Shown piece after piece: positions 31,127-41,578 of a stretch of 64,000 nt of DNA. The notes beneath the pieces were generated by a model, which searched no databases, was not told where the DNA came from, and was given only the letters and a program-made list of their open reading frames with translations. The DNA is from Parapristionchus giblindavisi. Its lineage: Eukaryota > Nematoda > Chromadorea > Rhabditida > Diplogasteridae. Position 1 is the stretch's first letter; every line of letters starts with the position of its first letter. Position numbers and translations under genes: made by a program. The stretch is from assembly GCA_943737045.1 (NCBI GenBank), contig CALSFV010000283.1, positions 146,501 to 210,500 of the forward strand, given 5' to 3'.

Positions 31127-31574
31127 CAGTCCCGCACGTTCGCGCTCCCTAAACGCGGCCCCCCGCGGCCCGCGGGGGGCCGCATCATGCCGCATCGATG
31201 AATAATTGTTTTTCAAACATTTCATTGCTGGTGATCGTTGCATCATCAGATAATATTAATATCGCCGCAGAAACGAAAATTTTTGGTTGAGTGTGGACAG
31301 CGTCACATAGTCAGCCGTGTCCCCGAAACGCGGCATGATGCGGCCCCCCCGGGGCCCGCGGGGGGCCGCATCATGCCGCATCGATGAATAAATTTTTTAT
31401 TCAAACATTTCATTGGTTGCGATCGTTGCATTATCATGTCCGCACCCTTATTTGATGATGTAACGATCACCAGCAATGAAATGTTTGAAAAACAATTATT
31501 CATCGATGCGGCATGATGCGGCCCCCCGCGGGCCGCGGGGGGCCGCGTTTAGGGAGCGCGAACGTGCGGGACTG
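31127..31574. mobile_element. GC-rich Tc1-type foldback/MITE
   Basis: The ends CAGTCCCGCACGTTCGCGCT and complement are flanked by TA. Each arm contains a GC-only palindromic block (CGGCCCCCCGCGG..) followed by GCATCATGCCGCATCGATGA. A third, internal block of the same sequence at about 31312-31390 suggests a nested or duplicated end. The GC content contrasts sharply with the surroundings. Confidence 0.85.
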
Positions 31575-31663
31575 TATAAGATCAATTTGTATAAAATCAT
31601 GTCCCCATATTTCGCAACGCATAAAGTATATCATTATTCGTTAAAGACGGGTCGATCAATAAA

Positions 31664-32140
31664 AATATATCGTAGATGTAAAAATAGTTGTATCATGAAC
31701 GGTGTGAATGGATCTGAACGGATCAGGCCGATCAAACGGGATTGTGAGCGAGAAGGCCATTTTCGTTATTTTTCTTTCTTTTCATTGTTTTTCTTTCCTT
31801 CGAATCTACTGTATTGAAAGAAACCACGCCAAAATATTGCCATTTAGCAAAAATCATTGCTTTACAAATGAATAAATTGTTCCGATTATACGCTGAATAA
31901 ATGGGTCAATTTTGGTTCATTGGAGCAATTTATTCCACGCGAAAATGATGATTGTTGTTAAATGGTAATATTTTGGCCTAATGTATTTCAATATAGTAGA
32001 TTCGATGAAAATAAAAACAATGAAAAGAAAGAAAAATAACGAAAATGTCCGGCTCGCTCACAATCCCGTTTGATCGGCCTGATCCGTTCAGATCCATTCA
32101 CACCGTTCATAATACAACTATTTTTACATGTACGATATAT
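31664..32140. mobile_element. Foldback element family P1 (copy 2)
   Basis: Same structure as 8063-8653: TGTAAAAATAGTTGTATCAT at the left is mirrored at the right, with ATCAGGCCGATCAAACGGGA blocks. It lacks the ~115-bp insertion present in copy 1 and so provides the empty site. Confidence 0.85.
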
Positions 32141-32393
32141 ATCACTCTATCTTAGAAAGTCGACATATGTTCGGTATCGATGAAAAATGAATTTTTCTGT
32201 TTTATGTGTGATAATTACAGGCTCCATGAGTGTATGGAAATTGCTTCCAATTGAAAATTCGCTTCAGGGGGTGACCACACAACGGTTTGGCGACTTTTCC
32301 TAAAAAAGTCGATACCAATCGATTCTGGAGTGGGCGAAATGGACTCCTTGTCAAATTCTAAGAAAATATTGCTGAGGAGAGTTTTTCGATTAA

Positions 32394-32733
32394 AGGTGGA
32401 CTCCCGCGAATATTTTCGTGAACAAACTGTGAAGACAGAAAGATAGCAAAAGATATTCTACACACCGTACACTATTTATTTTATGCTGATTCAGCTTATT
32501 GATCGCTAGAATCACGAACAAATCATGATGGCAAACTCAGGCAAAGGCGCGCTTTTTGAAAATAGGAAAGTTCGGCAATAGAATTCGAACCCGCGACCAT
32601 GCGCTTTCTAGTAAGACGTTTTACCACTACGCTAAGGGAACGGTGAGTGGTCCCCTTATCTTCTTGCATATCACTAGACACTTGCATAAGCGAGATGTAA
32701 GAGATTTGCATGATCATTCGCGGGTCTCCACCT
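32394..32733. mobile_element. TTAA MITE family T1 with tRNA-like core (complete)
   Basis: The ends AGGTGGACTCCCGCGAAT and (complement) AGGTGGAGACCCGCGAATG are flanked by TTAA (32390-32393, 32734-32737). The mirrored arm of the host foldback reads GACCGTTAATCG, with a single TTAA, confirming insertion with TTAA duplication. Confidence 0.9.
32573..32645 (-). other. tRNA-like sequence inside T1 MITE
   Basis: The minus strand has A-box TAGCGTAGTGG and B-box GGTTCGAATTC at tRNA spacing. Ends GTTC/GAAC can pair, but the acceptor and T stems are otherwise poorly paired, so it is tRNA-derived rather than a gene. Equivalent cores are at ~20890-22660 (split) and 35613-35685. Confidence 0.6.
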
Positions 32734-33834
32734 TTAACTGTCAACGAACGCGGGAATTTGGAATTTTCGAAAAAAAATGTTTACATTAAATTAATTCTCA
32801 CTATTTTCCCATGGCGAATGTAAACTTTTTATTTGCTCAATCGTTGCTACATATCATAACACATCTTAGCACGTACACAAATCAGTAAATAGAATAAAAA
32901 TTACATCACAATGATGATTAGAATAGTGAACAACACTGCCCAACTACAGCTGCACTGTCAAATACTGGTGTCATTGCGTTGAAATACGCACGAAACTACC
33001 AGAAAAGCGACAAAAATCGATTAGAAAATCTCGCCTTCTTGCCCTTACCATAATTCCTCACCATAATTCATACAACAACGACAAAATCGATTCGAACACA
33101 AATTAATATTTTTTTAAATAAATTACACTTTTTTTAACTGAAGATCTGTTATGATATGTAGCAGCGATTGAGCAAATAAAAAGTTTACATTCGCCATGGG
33201 AAAATAGCGAGAATTATTTTAATGTAAGCATTTTTTTCGAAAATTCCAAATTCCAGCGTTGGTTGACCGTTAATCGAAAAAATCTCCTCAGCAATAGTTT
33301 CTTATAATTAGACAAGGATTCGGATGCGCTCATTCCTGAATCGATAGGATTCGAAATAAACTTTTTTAGGGAACGTCGCCAATCCTCACCACAATTAAGT
33401 CCAACGAACACAATTGATTTGTACATAAATTTCCATTTTTTTATAAATTACAATTTTTAAACTGAAGATGTGTTATAATATTTATAAGCTAATAAGCAAA
33501 TAAAAAGTTTACTTTCTCCATGTGAAAATAATGAGAATTAATTTAATGTGAAATTATTTTAGTAAATTTCTGATTCCTGCCTTCGTTGACCTTTGATCGA
33601 AAAACTCTCCTAAGCAATAGTTTCTTAGAATTAGCCAATGAGTTCATTTCGCCCACTCCAGAATCGATTGGTATCAAAATAAACTTTTTAGGAAAAGTCG
33701 TCAAACCGTTGTGTGGTCCCCCTGAAACGAATTTTCAATAGGAAGCAATTTCCAAGTACCAGTGTCCTTCACTCATTGAGCCTGTAATTATCACACATAA
33801 AACAGAAAAATTCATTTTTCATCGATACCAAAAA

Positions 33835-34045
33835 ATATTCGTGTTGTTGAATTCTCTCAGATAGTGTTTTATACCAAATAAGGTGAATGCACCGATCAGG
33901 GTTGTGCGGAAAATAGATCTCGAATAAAGCCGGGAAAAATCTAAATTTTCCGTCCAAAAAAAAAACAGGAAAGATTTCCGGTTGAAAAAGTTTTCCGTAC
34001 AACTCTGGCACACATCAAGGATTTTTTTGTGATTGTGAGCAATTA
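33835..34045. other. No feature recognised
   Basis: AT-rich sequence with a homopolymer A run between a foldback and a mariner copy. Confidence 0.4.
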
Positions 34046-34046
34046 T

Positions 34047-35282
34047 TAGGTTGTCGGGAAAGTCTTGACACATATGTTTGCCTTTCCACTGTGTGTCGCA
34101 GTTGCACTTTGGATTTCTCTCGTTACTAGTGTATACCAAGCAGTGACGGGCCTTTGCAGTAAACAACTCCCCATTCCATTCACATCAGTCAGGCTCTAGT
34201 TGTGCAACGATGTATGACATTAGTGGTTTCCACGACCGTCATGTTCCACTTTACCTCCTCCTATCCGACACCACAACGAAGGATTCGGATACCCTCCTGA
34301 AGATTTTTTATGACAGACATGCCCACACTACAACACCATCAAGACTTGGTTCCTGCGCTTCAAAGGAAACGACATTTCCTTCCTTAAACGGCAGACCCCG
34401 TGAGTTGGATTTTGACACGTCGAAGAAACTTGTGCAATCGAACCGATTTCAAAGTGTCTGTAAATTGGTCATCACACTTGGAGTCCACCATAGCACAGTC
34501 GAGGAATACTGGAAATCCATTGGAATGTGAAAATTTCTCGGTCGATTCATACCTATGATCACACCAAAACCAACCTTGATCGTCGAATCGATGATTCCAT
34601 TATCCACCCCACTCTCCACTTTGGGGATCGATGGCTGGACCGGCTCATAACGGGGGATGAAAAGTGGGTCTAATACGATAACAACCACATGTGAGCCGAG
34701 ACGGTTGAAGAACGAGAGACACCACAGGATGCCCCCAAATCAAACCTGCACACCCAAAAACCCATGCTGTCAGTGTGGTGGGGAATGGATGGTGTGATCA
34801 GCTGGCAGCTGCTCCCCGAGGGCATGACAATTACCAAGTGCACGTGCGTCACACAACTACGGAATATGATGAAGGCAGTCGATCTTTCAAGTCAGAAGAA
34901 CAAAAAAGTATATTATCACCACTATTACCACCGTCACCATGTTTTCAATAAAGTCAGGCAGGAACTGGCCGTATAAGGATGGATGGTTCTCCATCACCCC
35001 CCGTATTCTCCTGACTTGGCCCCGTCGGATTACTAGCTTTTCGCAAGCCTGACCCGTGCCCTTCGAGATAGGACCTTCAAGTCCCGTGGAAGTGTCGGGT
35101 CTCAACTCAAGCAATACTTTACTTCGCGCCCAGCTGGGTTCTACAAAGAGGGAAACCACATATTGGCTGAACGTTAGCACTACATTTGTTGATCATGATG
35201 GAGCATATTACCCATAACGTACTTCTGTTTGCTTCGAGAAATAACCGATCGAAAAAGTTGTCAAGACTTTCCCGACAACCTA
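34047..35282 (+). mobile_element. mariner-family transposon, second copy (defective)
   Basis: TIRs TAGGTTGTCGGGAAAGTCTT and complement are flanked by TA. It is the same family as 6449-7675, in opposite orientation. Confidence 0.9.
34210..35180 (+). pseudogene. mariner transposase, degenerate
   Basis: Pieces in order: LLSDTTTKDSDTLLK and GVHHSTVEEYWKSIGM (34210-34530), DRWLDRLITGDEKWV near 34630, SVWWGMDGVISWQLLPEGMT near 34770, GWMVLHHPPYSPDLAPSDY near 34980, and LKQYFTSRPAGFY near 35120. The WVDL-type linker and the HDN motif are not intact, and several stops and frameshifts separate the pieces. Confidence 0.85.
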
Positions 35283-35508
35283 ATATATACTCAATGTTTT
35301 CTGCCTACTTTGAATTTACGTATTCACATCTACTACTCTCTACGTACTCATTATCCTGTTTTTTTTTCTTTTTCAAAACTAGAAGTGTGCCTAACATGCG
35401 TCACTGACTTGAAGTTTGCTTTTAGTAAACTACAAGTGAGTGACGTCACTTTTTTCACATTAAGCAGACTTACAACTCTGCTTAAACTGAAAGTATAAGT
35501 GCACTTAA

Positions 35509-35848
35509 TGATGGTGGCCCGCGAATGTTCAGATAAATCACTACACCCCTCTTGTGCGAATGCAGAGTGATATGCGAAGAGTTATCTCAGCCTCTCATCT
35601 ATCCCATAACGCAGTGGTAAACGTTCAGACTCGTTACCCGTTTGACGCAAGTTCGAAACCTATTGCCGAATTTCATCAATTTTCAAAAAGCGCGCCCTTC
35701 CCTGAACCGGGCCTGATGGTTTATTAAAGTTTCTAGCGATCAATAGACTAAATCAGCACAAAATAAATAGTGTACTGTACGTAGAATAACTGTTGCTACC
35801 TTTCTGTCTTCTCAGTTTGTTCACTAAAATATTCGTGGGACACCACAT
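35509..35848. mobile_element. TTAA MITE family T1, third copy
   Basis: TTAA flanks (35505-35508, 35849-35852) enclose ATGATGGTGGCCCGCGAATG at the left and the complement of ATGTGGTGTCCCACGAATA at the right. The tRNA-like core at 35613-35685 (plus) has ACGCAGTGG and AGTTCGAAACC. It shares its right TTAA with the next element. Confidence 0.8.
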
Positions 35849-35852
35849 TTAA

Positions 35853-36218
35853 AGAAGGGGGACCAGGAGAATTGGGGTGCACTATTGTCATCTCTAACAT
35901 GGGAGGAAGGAAGAGGCACTCTATTCTCTATTAGAATTGAGAGATTGAGCGCATAGAGCGTGTGGCTCAGTGGTTAGTAGTCGGCGCTTGTAACTGCGTC
36001 ACGCGGGTTCGACTCCCGTTTGCAATTTTCAATACATTTTTCGTTCATATTTGAAATTGCGCGCGTTCCCTGAGGACATCTTGGGGTAATAACGAACTTT
36101 GAGCTCGGATTACGGTATTCCAGTGCACCTTTAGAGAAAATTGTTTTTGGATACATGGAGATGTGATCTATAGTTCTGCCTGGCCAGTTTACTCACGAAA
36201 AACTCGTGGGTCCCCATC
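35853..36218. mobile_element. TTAA MITE family T2 with tRNA-like core
   Basis: The ends AGAAGGGGGACC and (complement) AGATGGGGACCC are flanked by TTAA (35849-35852, 36219-36222). The interior holds the tRNA-like segment at 35955-36030. A right-end fragment of the same family is at 6228-6286. Confidence 0.75.
35955..36030 (+). other. tRNA-like sequence inside T2 MITE (best folded)
   Basis: The A-box TGGCTCAGTGG fits TRGYNNANNGG exactly and the B-box GGTTCGACTCC is canonical. The T-arm GCGGG/CCCGT pairs at all five positions and an anticodon-like stem GGCGC/GCGTC pairs with an 8-base loop TTGTAACT. The acceptor ends do not pair, so it is probably a tRNA-derived Pol III promoter rather than a functional tRNA. 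Confidence 0.65.
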
Positions 36219-36461
36219 TTTAAGAGAGATGGCCGTCAAGACTCGACCACCCCCGGACACGTGCGCTAGCAACGAGAACTGGGGGTCCATACTTGGGTGT
36301 TAGGAGTGTCACCGGCCCTTATTACACAAAACAGTAGAAATTTTCTCTTTGTGCCATCAGGCTATTAGAAAAATTAATTAAAGTGCGAAAACGTTTAAAA
36401 ATCATAATTTCTCAAATTGTTGAGATGAAGTCTAAATATCATTTGCGATGTGTGTGGGGTG

Positions 36462-36744
36462 CACATACCTTGCTAATTCACTATTTGCATCGAATGCGCG
36501 TTGATTCCTAAACCACTTTTTTGACTCAAAGTTTGGTTTTTTCGGACTAATTATCACTTGTTGTAAATTGCTGCAGAGTTTTCCGACCAGGTATTGTAGC
36601 CTAAGCCGTTCTGCATCGATTTCACTTAAAACTGGATTCTCCACGTTAGACCCAGTTGTCGAATTTTTCGATTGAAGATCCTTCATTGATGGTTTTCCCG
36701 AACAAATGCTGTATTTTCCAAACGATTGGTGCGGAATCGTGGCC
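36462..36744 (-). CDS. Single exon of an unidentified protein
   Basis: Between a TTGAGTAG acceptor and a GTATGTG donor the minus strand is open for about 94 codons: IPHQSFGKYSICSGKPSM, then EIDAERLRLQYLVGKLCSNL and SPKKPNFESKKWFRNQRAFD. Charged and non-repetitive, it looks like real coding sequence. I do not recognise the family and find no confident neighbouring exon. Confidence 0.45.
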
Positions 36745-37239
36745 TACTCAAAGTTTCGAGGTGAGACCAGTAATATAACACAAGAAGCAAATCACTTGAA
36801 TCAATTTGAAAATATCGATTTTCACGACCCGGGGGTCATGGTCTGAAAATTTCAAAATTTCTCAAGTTTGAAATGTTTTCATTTATGTGGCTTATTGTGA
36901 AGTACTAATGATGTAATTAATATGTAGCCTATGCTCAATGGCTGATCTCTCCTTTCAACTTTTTTTTCGAAAATTTTCATTCTGATTGCGTGCGAAAACG
37001 TCGAAAGTGGGAGCCACGATGATAAGATTGCGTGTGCCAATTAGGAAACCTCGTTTATCCACAAAAATTTAGGATTTAAGTTTAACCTAGCCAATTTTGC
37101 TCTCCTCTTGGGCAACGCTCTCTCGTAGACAATAAAAACGATAGAGTGCTGCAAGAACGGAGTGTTTCGAAAAAAGTTTGATATTTTTTCTGCTTCTCGT
37201 TATCACGCTATTCTAATGCAGTCCTAAACAAGCGTTACC

Positions 37240-39683
37240 ATCAATCAATTCTCCGATCTCACTACCGTATACCTGCCTCATATCTTCCGTTCAAGATCTC
37301 GTCCGACACAATCGTACTTTGTTCCTCGACCCGTTCTCGAGAACAACAATAGGCAGGAGACGGAACGAAGTCCCACACCGAAAGAGGCAAACAACAACAA
37401 GAATGTCAGTGGTGATCTTTGATCTTTGAACTTTAGCGAGTGATCTTTGATCTCTGATCCTTGATCAGCAATTTACTTTCAGAACAACGGCGCGGCCGCA
37501 CTCTACACTCCTCCCCACTTCAGAAAGAAGCAGGTATCTTTCAATTCAATGACGTTTATCAACCTTTGGGGGGGGGGTGGCTTCCAGCAAGCGTCTGAAT
37601 AGTCTGGATAAGAAGCCCCCCCCCCCTCCCGGTTTTGGCCCCCTCTGCATGCAATATGCTGGTGGCAGGAAAAGTATTATTATTATTAATATTAGTCTGG
37701 GCGTTCAGGCAGCCTCTCCATCAGGTTATGTTTCAGCACTACCATATGTTTAGGTTTATTCTACTTCATTCAATCGTTTCTGTATGCATTTCGTTTTTTC
37801 CACAATAATCATTAATTGTTTGTTAGCCCGCCAAGGCGCCTGAAAGAGGAATTGATAGTGACTAGATCACGTGCGCAAATTAGGTCCGAAGAAGAGTTTA
37901 GGCCCTCTCCGGACTGAATTAGCCTTGAATTATCTCCGCCGTTGGACTTCGTGTGCCTTGATATTTGATCTTTAGTCCTTCGCAAACGTTTATTGACCTT
38001 TCATCTTTGCAGGAGTTAGCACATCTCAAACCTTTACCATTAATTATCATTACCATTTGGATTGTCCGTTTTCGAACAAATAGACTTTTTTCCGATTTGG
38101 AACGTTACGTGTTCAAAGTACATACATATATGTAGCCTTTTTTTCAATCGAAATTTCCAAAACATTCTCCGCACACCCAAAACCCAAATCCAAAACGTTC
38201 TCGAAAGCGGACGTTCAAAAATGGAGTTGCGCCGTCACTATCAGAGAAATTCTAACAGTCAAAACATAAACTTTTCTTTTTTATGACTCTATGGAATGTT
38301 CTCTTGGATATACTTCGATGCTTTTAGAGTAACTGAAGATAGCAACGATCAAAGATCAAACTCCCGCCTAATAAACATTTTTAGATAATAATGATGATTT
38401 ATTGATTTAATCGAAAATAAATACAGTAATAAATATTTAATGATTTATTTAAATTAAGAAACCATTCAGAGCCCTCAGCCATCATCCACCACAACGCCAC
38501 CATCACTATTCGCTTCCTCCTCTTCTTCATCATCTTCTTCATCATCCAAATCGTCCATATCTCCCAAACCACGCCCCCTCATGGAGATTCATGAATTGAG
38601 ACAAGAACCCACTCCACTCTTTCCCAAAGTGAACCTCTATCGATTTATTGATTTATCGATTTATTTATTTATTGATTTGTTTACTTCCAAGTATTGACGT
38701 CTTAAATATGCTTAAAGAGAGACTGCCATTCAAAAAATTTCCCTTCAAGATCATTATTCTTATACTAACTAAGCAATGTAAATTTAATTTTTTTTTAACG
38801 TTTAGATGTTTTTTTTGAAACAATAGTTACAATAAATCGTTCCGATATGAACAGATCATGTACGGCCGAAGCCGATAAAACTAGGAAGTTGCCGAAAGAA
38901 TGCTGTAGGGCCGTACTATTTCTTTAAGAGTACTGTAATTGATGGGTTACTGATCGGTGATTAGTTCTAATTATCGATTGATTATAGATCATATCGATTC
39001 CTTCATCGTCTTCCACAAACAAGTCTCCATCGCCTTCTCGTGAGACCTTCTCCAGTGCTCCCTCTGTCTCGGCCCCTCCAGTCGACAAATGCATCTGTGA
39101 TCGGCCCAAGACCCATGTCGCGTGCAAGAGGTATACGGTAGATATCGATTTATTGATTAAATGTTCACAGCAGCGCTTCTTTTTTACATATTCACTTTTT
39201 TTTATTTTAAAGCCAAAAACGGATATTTGATATCTCTTCTGAATCTTTTTAAATCCAAGCCCGTGTCAAATTAAATTTTCTTTTTCCGGATAAATCTGGA
39301 TAGATTGTTATCATTTATAATCAATCAATAATCATTCCCTCGTCTCCAATCAATCGATAATCCTCCAATCAATCGATAATCCCCCAATAAGTCGATAATC
39401 CTCCAATCAATCGATAATCCCCCAATAAGTCGATAATCCTCCAATCAATCAATAATCACTCAGATGTGGCTACGAATGTTCCGGTCGTCTCTCGCTCGTT
39501 TGTTCCCTTCGTGTGCCCCAACGCCCTCTGTCATTCGGTTCAACTCTACGAGGTCTTGCCACGATAGACAAACCCCAGGCATACTGTAGCCATACGATAA
39601 GTATCGATCGCTTGCCATCGCTGCCTCACACATATAGTACACTAACTGCCGCATCCCAGATACTGCCCATACTTACCGTATCA
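37240..39683 (+). CDS. Zinc-knuckle protein, uncharacterised conserved type
   Basis: Exons ~37240-37404, 37483-37533, 38470-38628, 38988-39130 and 39464-~39683 fit together; the middle junctions are all phase 0, which supports the chain. The product is low-complexity and polar at first (RSPTPKEANNNKN, ALYTPPHFRKKQ, a run of Ser, RETFSSAPSVSAPP). It then has DKCICDRPKTHVACKR joined by splicing to CGYECSGR, a CxC-x(n)-CxxC-G-YxC zinc-binding pattern whose cysteines only line up across the splice. Function is unknown; nucleic-acid or protein binding is plausible. After SGRL the annotated frame runs on without further Cys pairs, while a +1 shift gives FVCPNALCHSVQLYEVLPR then stop, which looks more like a second half-knuckle. 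A frameshift is therefore possible. Confidence 0.6.
38636..38690 (+). repeat. ATTGATTTATTTATTGAT-type low-complexity repeats
   Basis: Short intronic run of TTTATTGATTTATCGATTTA immediately after a donor site. Similar ATCAATCGAT-rich runs occur at 39310-39460, 62700-62940 and 63755-63815. Confidence 0.7.
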
Positions 39684-39689
39684 TAAGCT

Positions 39690-41020
39690 GCTCCTGCCTA
39701 CCGTAATCCATGCTACCGTAATCAGTTCAGACCATAATCAATCGATACCGTACTCCTTCAGTATTCTAACTTTGCTCACACCATGATATACATACGTACG
39801 TGCTCACATGCTTACACGAGTCTTTCTCATTACCAATCGATAATTCGATAAATAATTCGAGTACCACACGATTTAATGTCGTTTATCAATGGTAAATTGG
39901 AGTAGACACAAAAAGTGGGCGGGGCTAATTCAATAAAGGTAGTAGTATCTCGTGTTGTTTGTGTGAGTGCGAAAGAAGACAACGAAAAGCGGCTAGTTAA
40001 TGGCGTTTTACACACTCTCTCGCCTCTTTTTCTTTTCTTTTCACGATTTTTGCTCAAAACATTAGAGGGCCATCTAGACTACTTGTAGAAGCGGCGCTCT
40101 CTCCATTTCACACTCTATCTCGTCTGTTCTCTGACAGGCGAGAGAGCGTTGGCCGATGAAGAGACCGCACTCTGACAGGCAGTCTCGGCTCCTTTAGCTG
40201 ATAGCTGCTGAATACACACATAGGATGCTTAGCGAACGGTAGTACGGCATGGGTTACAGTACCGGTGTAGTACGGTATATGTTACGGTACCGATTGGGGG
40301 AGCGGGAATACTATATGGTAATCTATGAGAGGAGCGGGAATAGCAAACGTAATTAAGAGCAATAGTAGCGTGCGAATGCAGGAAGAGCAAAGAATATAGG
40401 ATACTGTACTGCAGTACTGTAGTAAAACACGAAAAGTGTATAGAAAGTGTATAGAAAGTGTACGGAAAAGTGTAAAGAAAGTGTATCAAATGATGGCATC
40501 TAGAGGAAAAGGTCAGGCACATTGAACAAGGGGTGTGGGAACATGTATCTCTTCAAAAGTCACGAAAAGAAAAGCAAAGCTCTCCTCGCCCCACACTCTC
40601 TCTCGGCTATTTTTTACTTTTCTTTTCGCGACTTTTGAGCTTAGTCTTAGACATAAGGGAGAATGGAAGAAAGAGGGACCTTTGACCTTTGGAGGTGGGG
40701 TTGGGGGGCGGGACTATAGGCTCACTTTTATGAGGACAATTTGCAGGTATGAATCAATGATGATGGTACGGTTATACGGAGAATATGGTTGAATGTCGAA
40801 AATATCGATTGAATTTCGAAAATATCGATTGATTTACAATGGAAATCACGAGTAAAATCTTCAACAACGATCAAATTAAGAGTATAGTTCTTTCAAGGAT
40901 GGAATCATATTCACAAAACACATGCATACATACACATAGGCTACAGAGAACGGATAGGAGGATACAGTAATCTGTGTCCTCCTCTCCTTGATCTCTCGAT
41001 CTCCTCTTCTTGCTCGCCTT
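39690..41020. other. Non-coding, ACCGTA-rich, with a degraded hairpin
   Basis: Scattered CTACCGTA/TACGGTA motifs (39670-39760, 40210-40290), a hairpin at about 40067-40193 related to the M2 MITE, and AAAAGTGTATAGAAAGTGTA repeats at 40430-40490. No coding exon is recognised. Confidence 0.4.
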
Positions 41021-41024
41021 CCAG

Positions 41025-41381
41025 CTCTTCAACGTACTCATTTCCATTGCCTACATGAAGTGAGCCTACCTACCGTACCCTCGCTTATTGGCTACCGTAT
41101 CCTCCAATACCTACCGTAACGTCTTCCATGTCGCCCGAGCTGGAAGGCGTTACGGTAGGTATTAGAGGATACAGTAGCCAATAAGCACCTACCGTATCCT
41201 AGCTTATCAGATACCGTATCCTCTTATACCTACCGTAACGCCTTCCAGGTCGCCCGAGCTCTACGTGAACATCAATCAGACGATAACATCCGCAGAGCAG
41301 CTGCCCCAATCTACCGTAACTAATACGACTACCGTACTCATAGCATCGGATACGGTAGACCTCATCTCGCAGCTGCCATAG
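41025..41381 (+). CDS. Possible two-exon C-terminus of a membrane protein
   Basis: Exons 41025-41059 (LFNVLISIAYM, a hydrophobic segment) and 41249-41381 (SPELYVNINQTITSAEQLP, then STVTNTTTVLIASDTVDL, stop TAG) are joined by GTGAGC and CCTTCCAG sites, giving MK-SPELYV across the splice. An almost identical CTTCCATGTCGCCCGAGCT copy of the acceptor lies at 41127. Family unknown; the call rests on splice sites and composition only. Confidence 0.3.
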
Positions 41382-41460
41382 CAATCGATAAAACAGTTTT
41401 AAAATCAATCAATACTTATACCGTAATCTCGCAATCAATCAATACATTTCCCCTATTATA
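41060..41460. repeat. CTACCGTA/TACGGTAG motif cluster
   Basis: At least ten occurrences of ACCGTA or its complement, several as ACCTACCGTAACG / CGTTACGGTAGGT inverted pairs (for example 41109 and 41149), so the intron can fold on itself. Confidence 0.7.
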
Positions 41461-41578
41461 GCACATGTCCACTGCATTTCCACCCCAGTTGCTTTATTCT
41501 ATCCCTTCTCTTTTATCTCTCGATCTCTGTCTCTCGCTTAAATCTAAATCTCGGTCGGTAGTACTCTTCCCCCTTTAA

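Larger units (their letters stand above)
32171..33832. mobile_element. 1.66 kb foldback containing a TTAA MITE
   Basis: Left-end blocks (TTTTATGTGTGATAATTACA, CACACAACGGTTTG, AATCGATTCTGGAGTGGGCG) recur as reverse complements at the right end; the centre is near 33050. A T1 MITE at 32394-32733 occupies the left arm; the right arm keeps the empty site. The right arm also contains an extra partial repeat (33210-33440 and 33530-33800 are similar). Confidence 0.8.

Noticed and set aside
35955..36030. Functional tRNA gene
   Set aside because: A- and B-boxes and T-arm are good, but the acceptor ends do not pair and the anticodon loop has eight bases; it lies inside a MITE.
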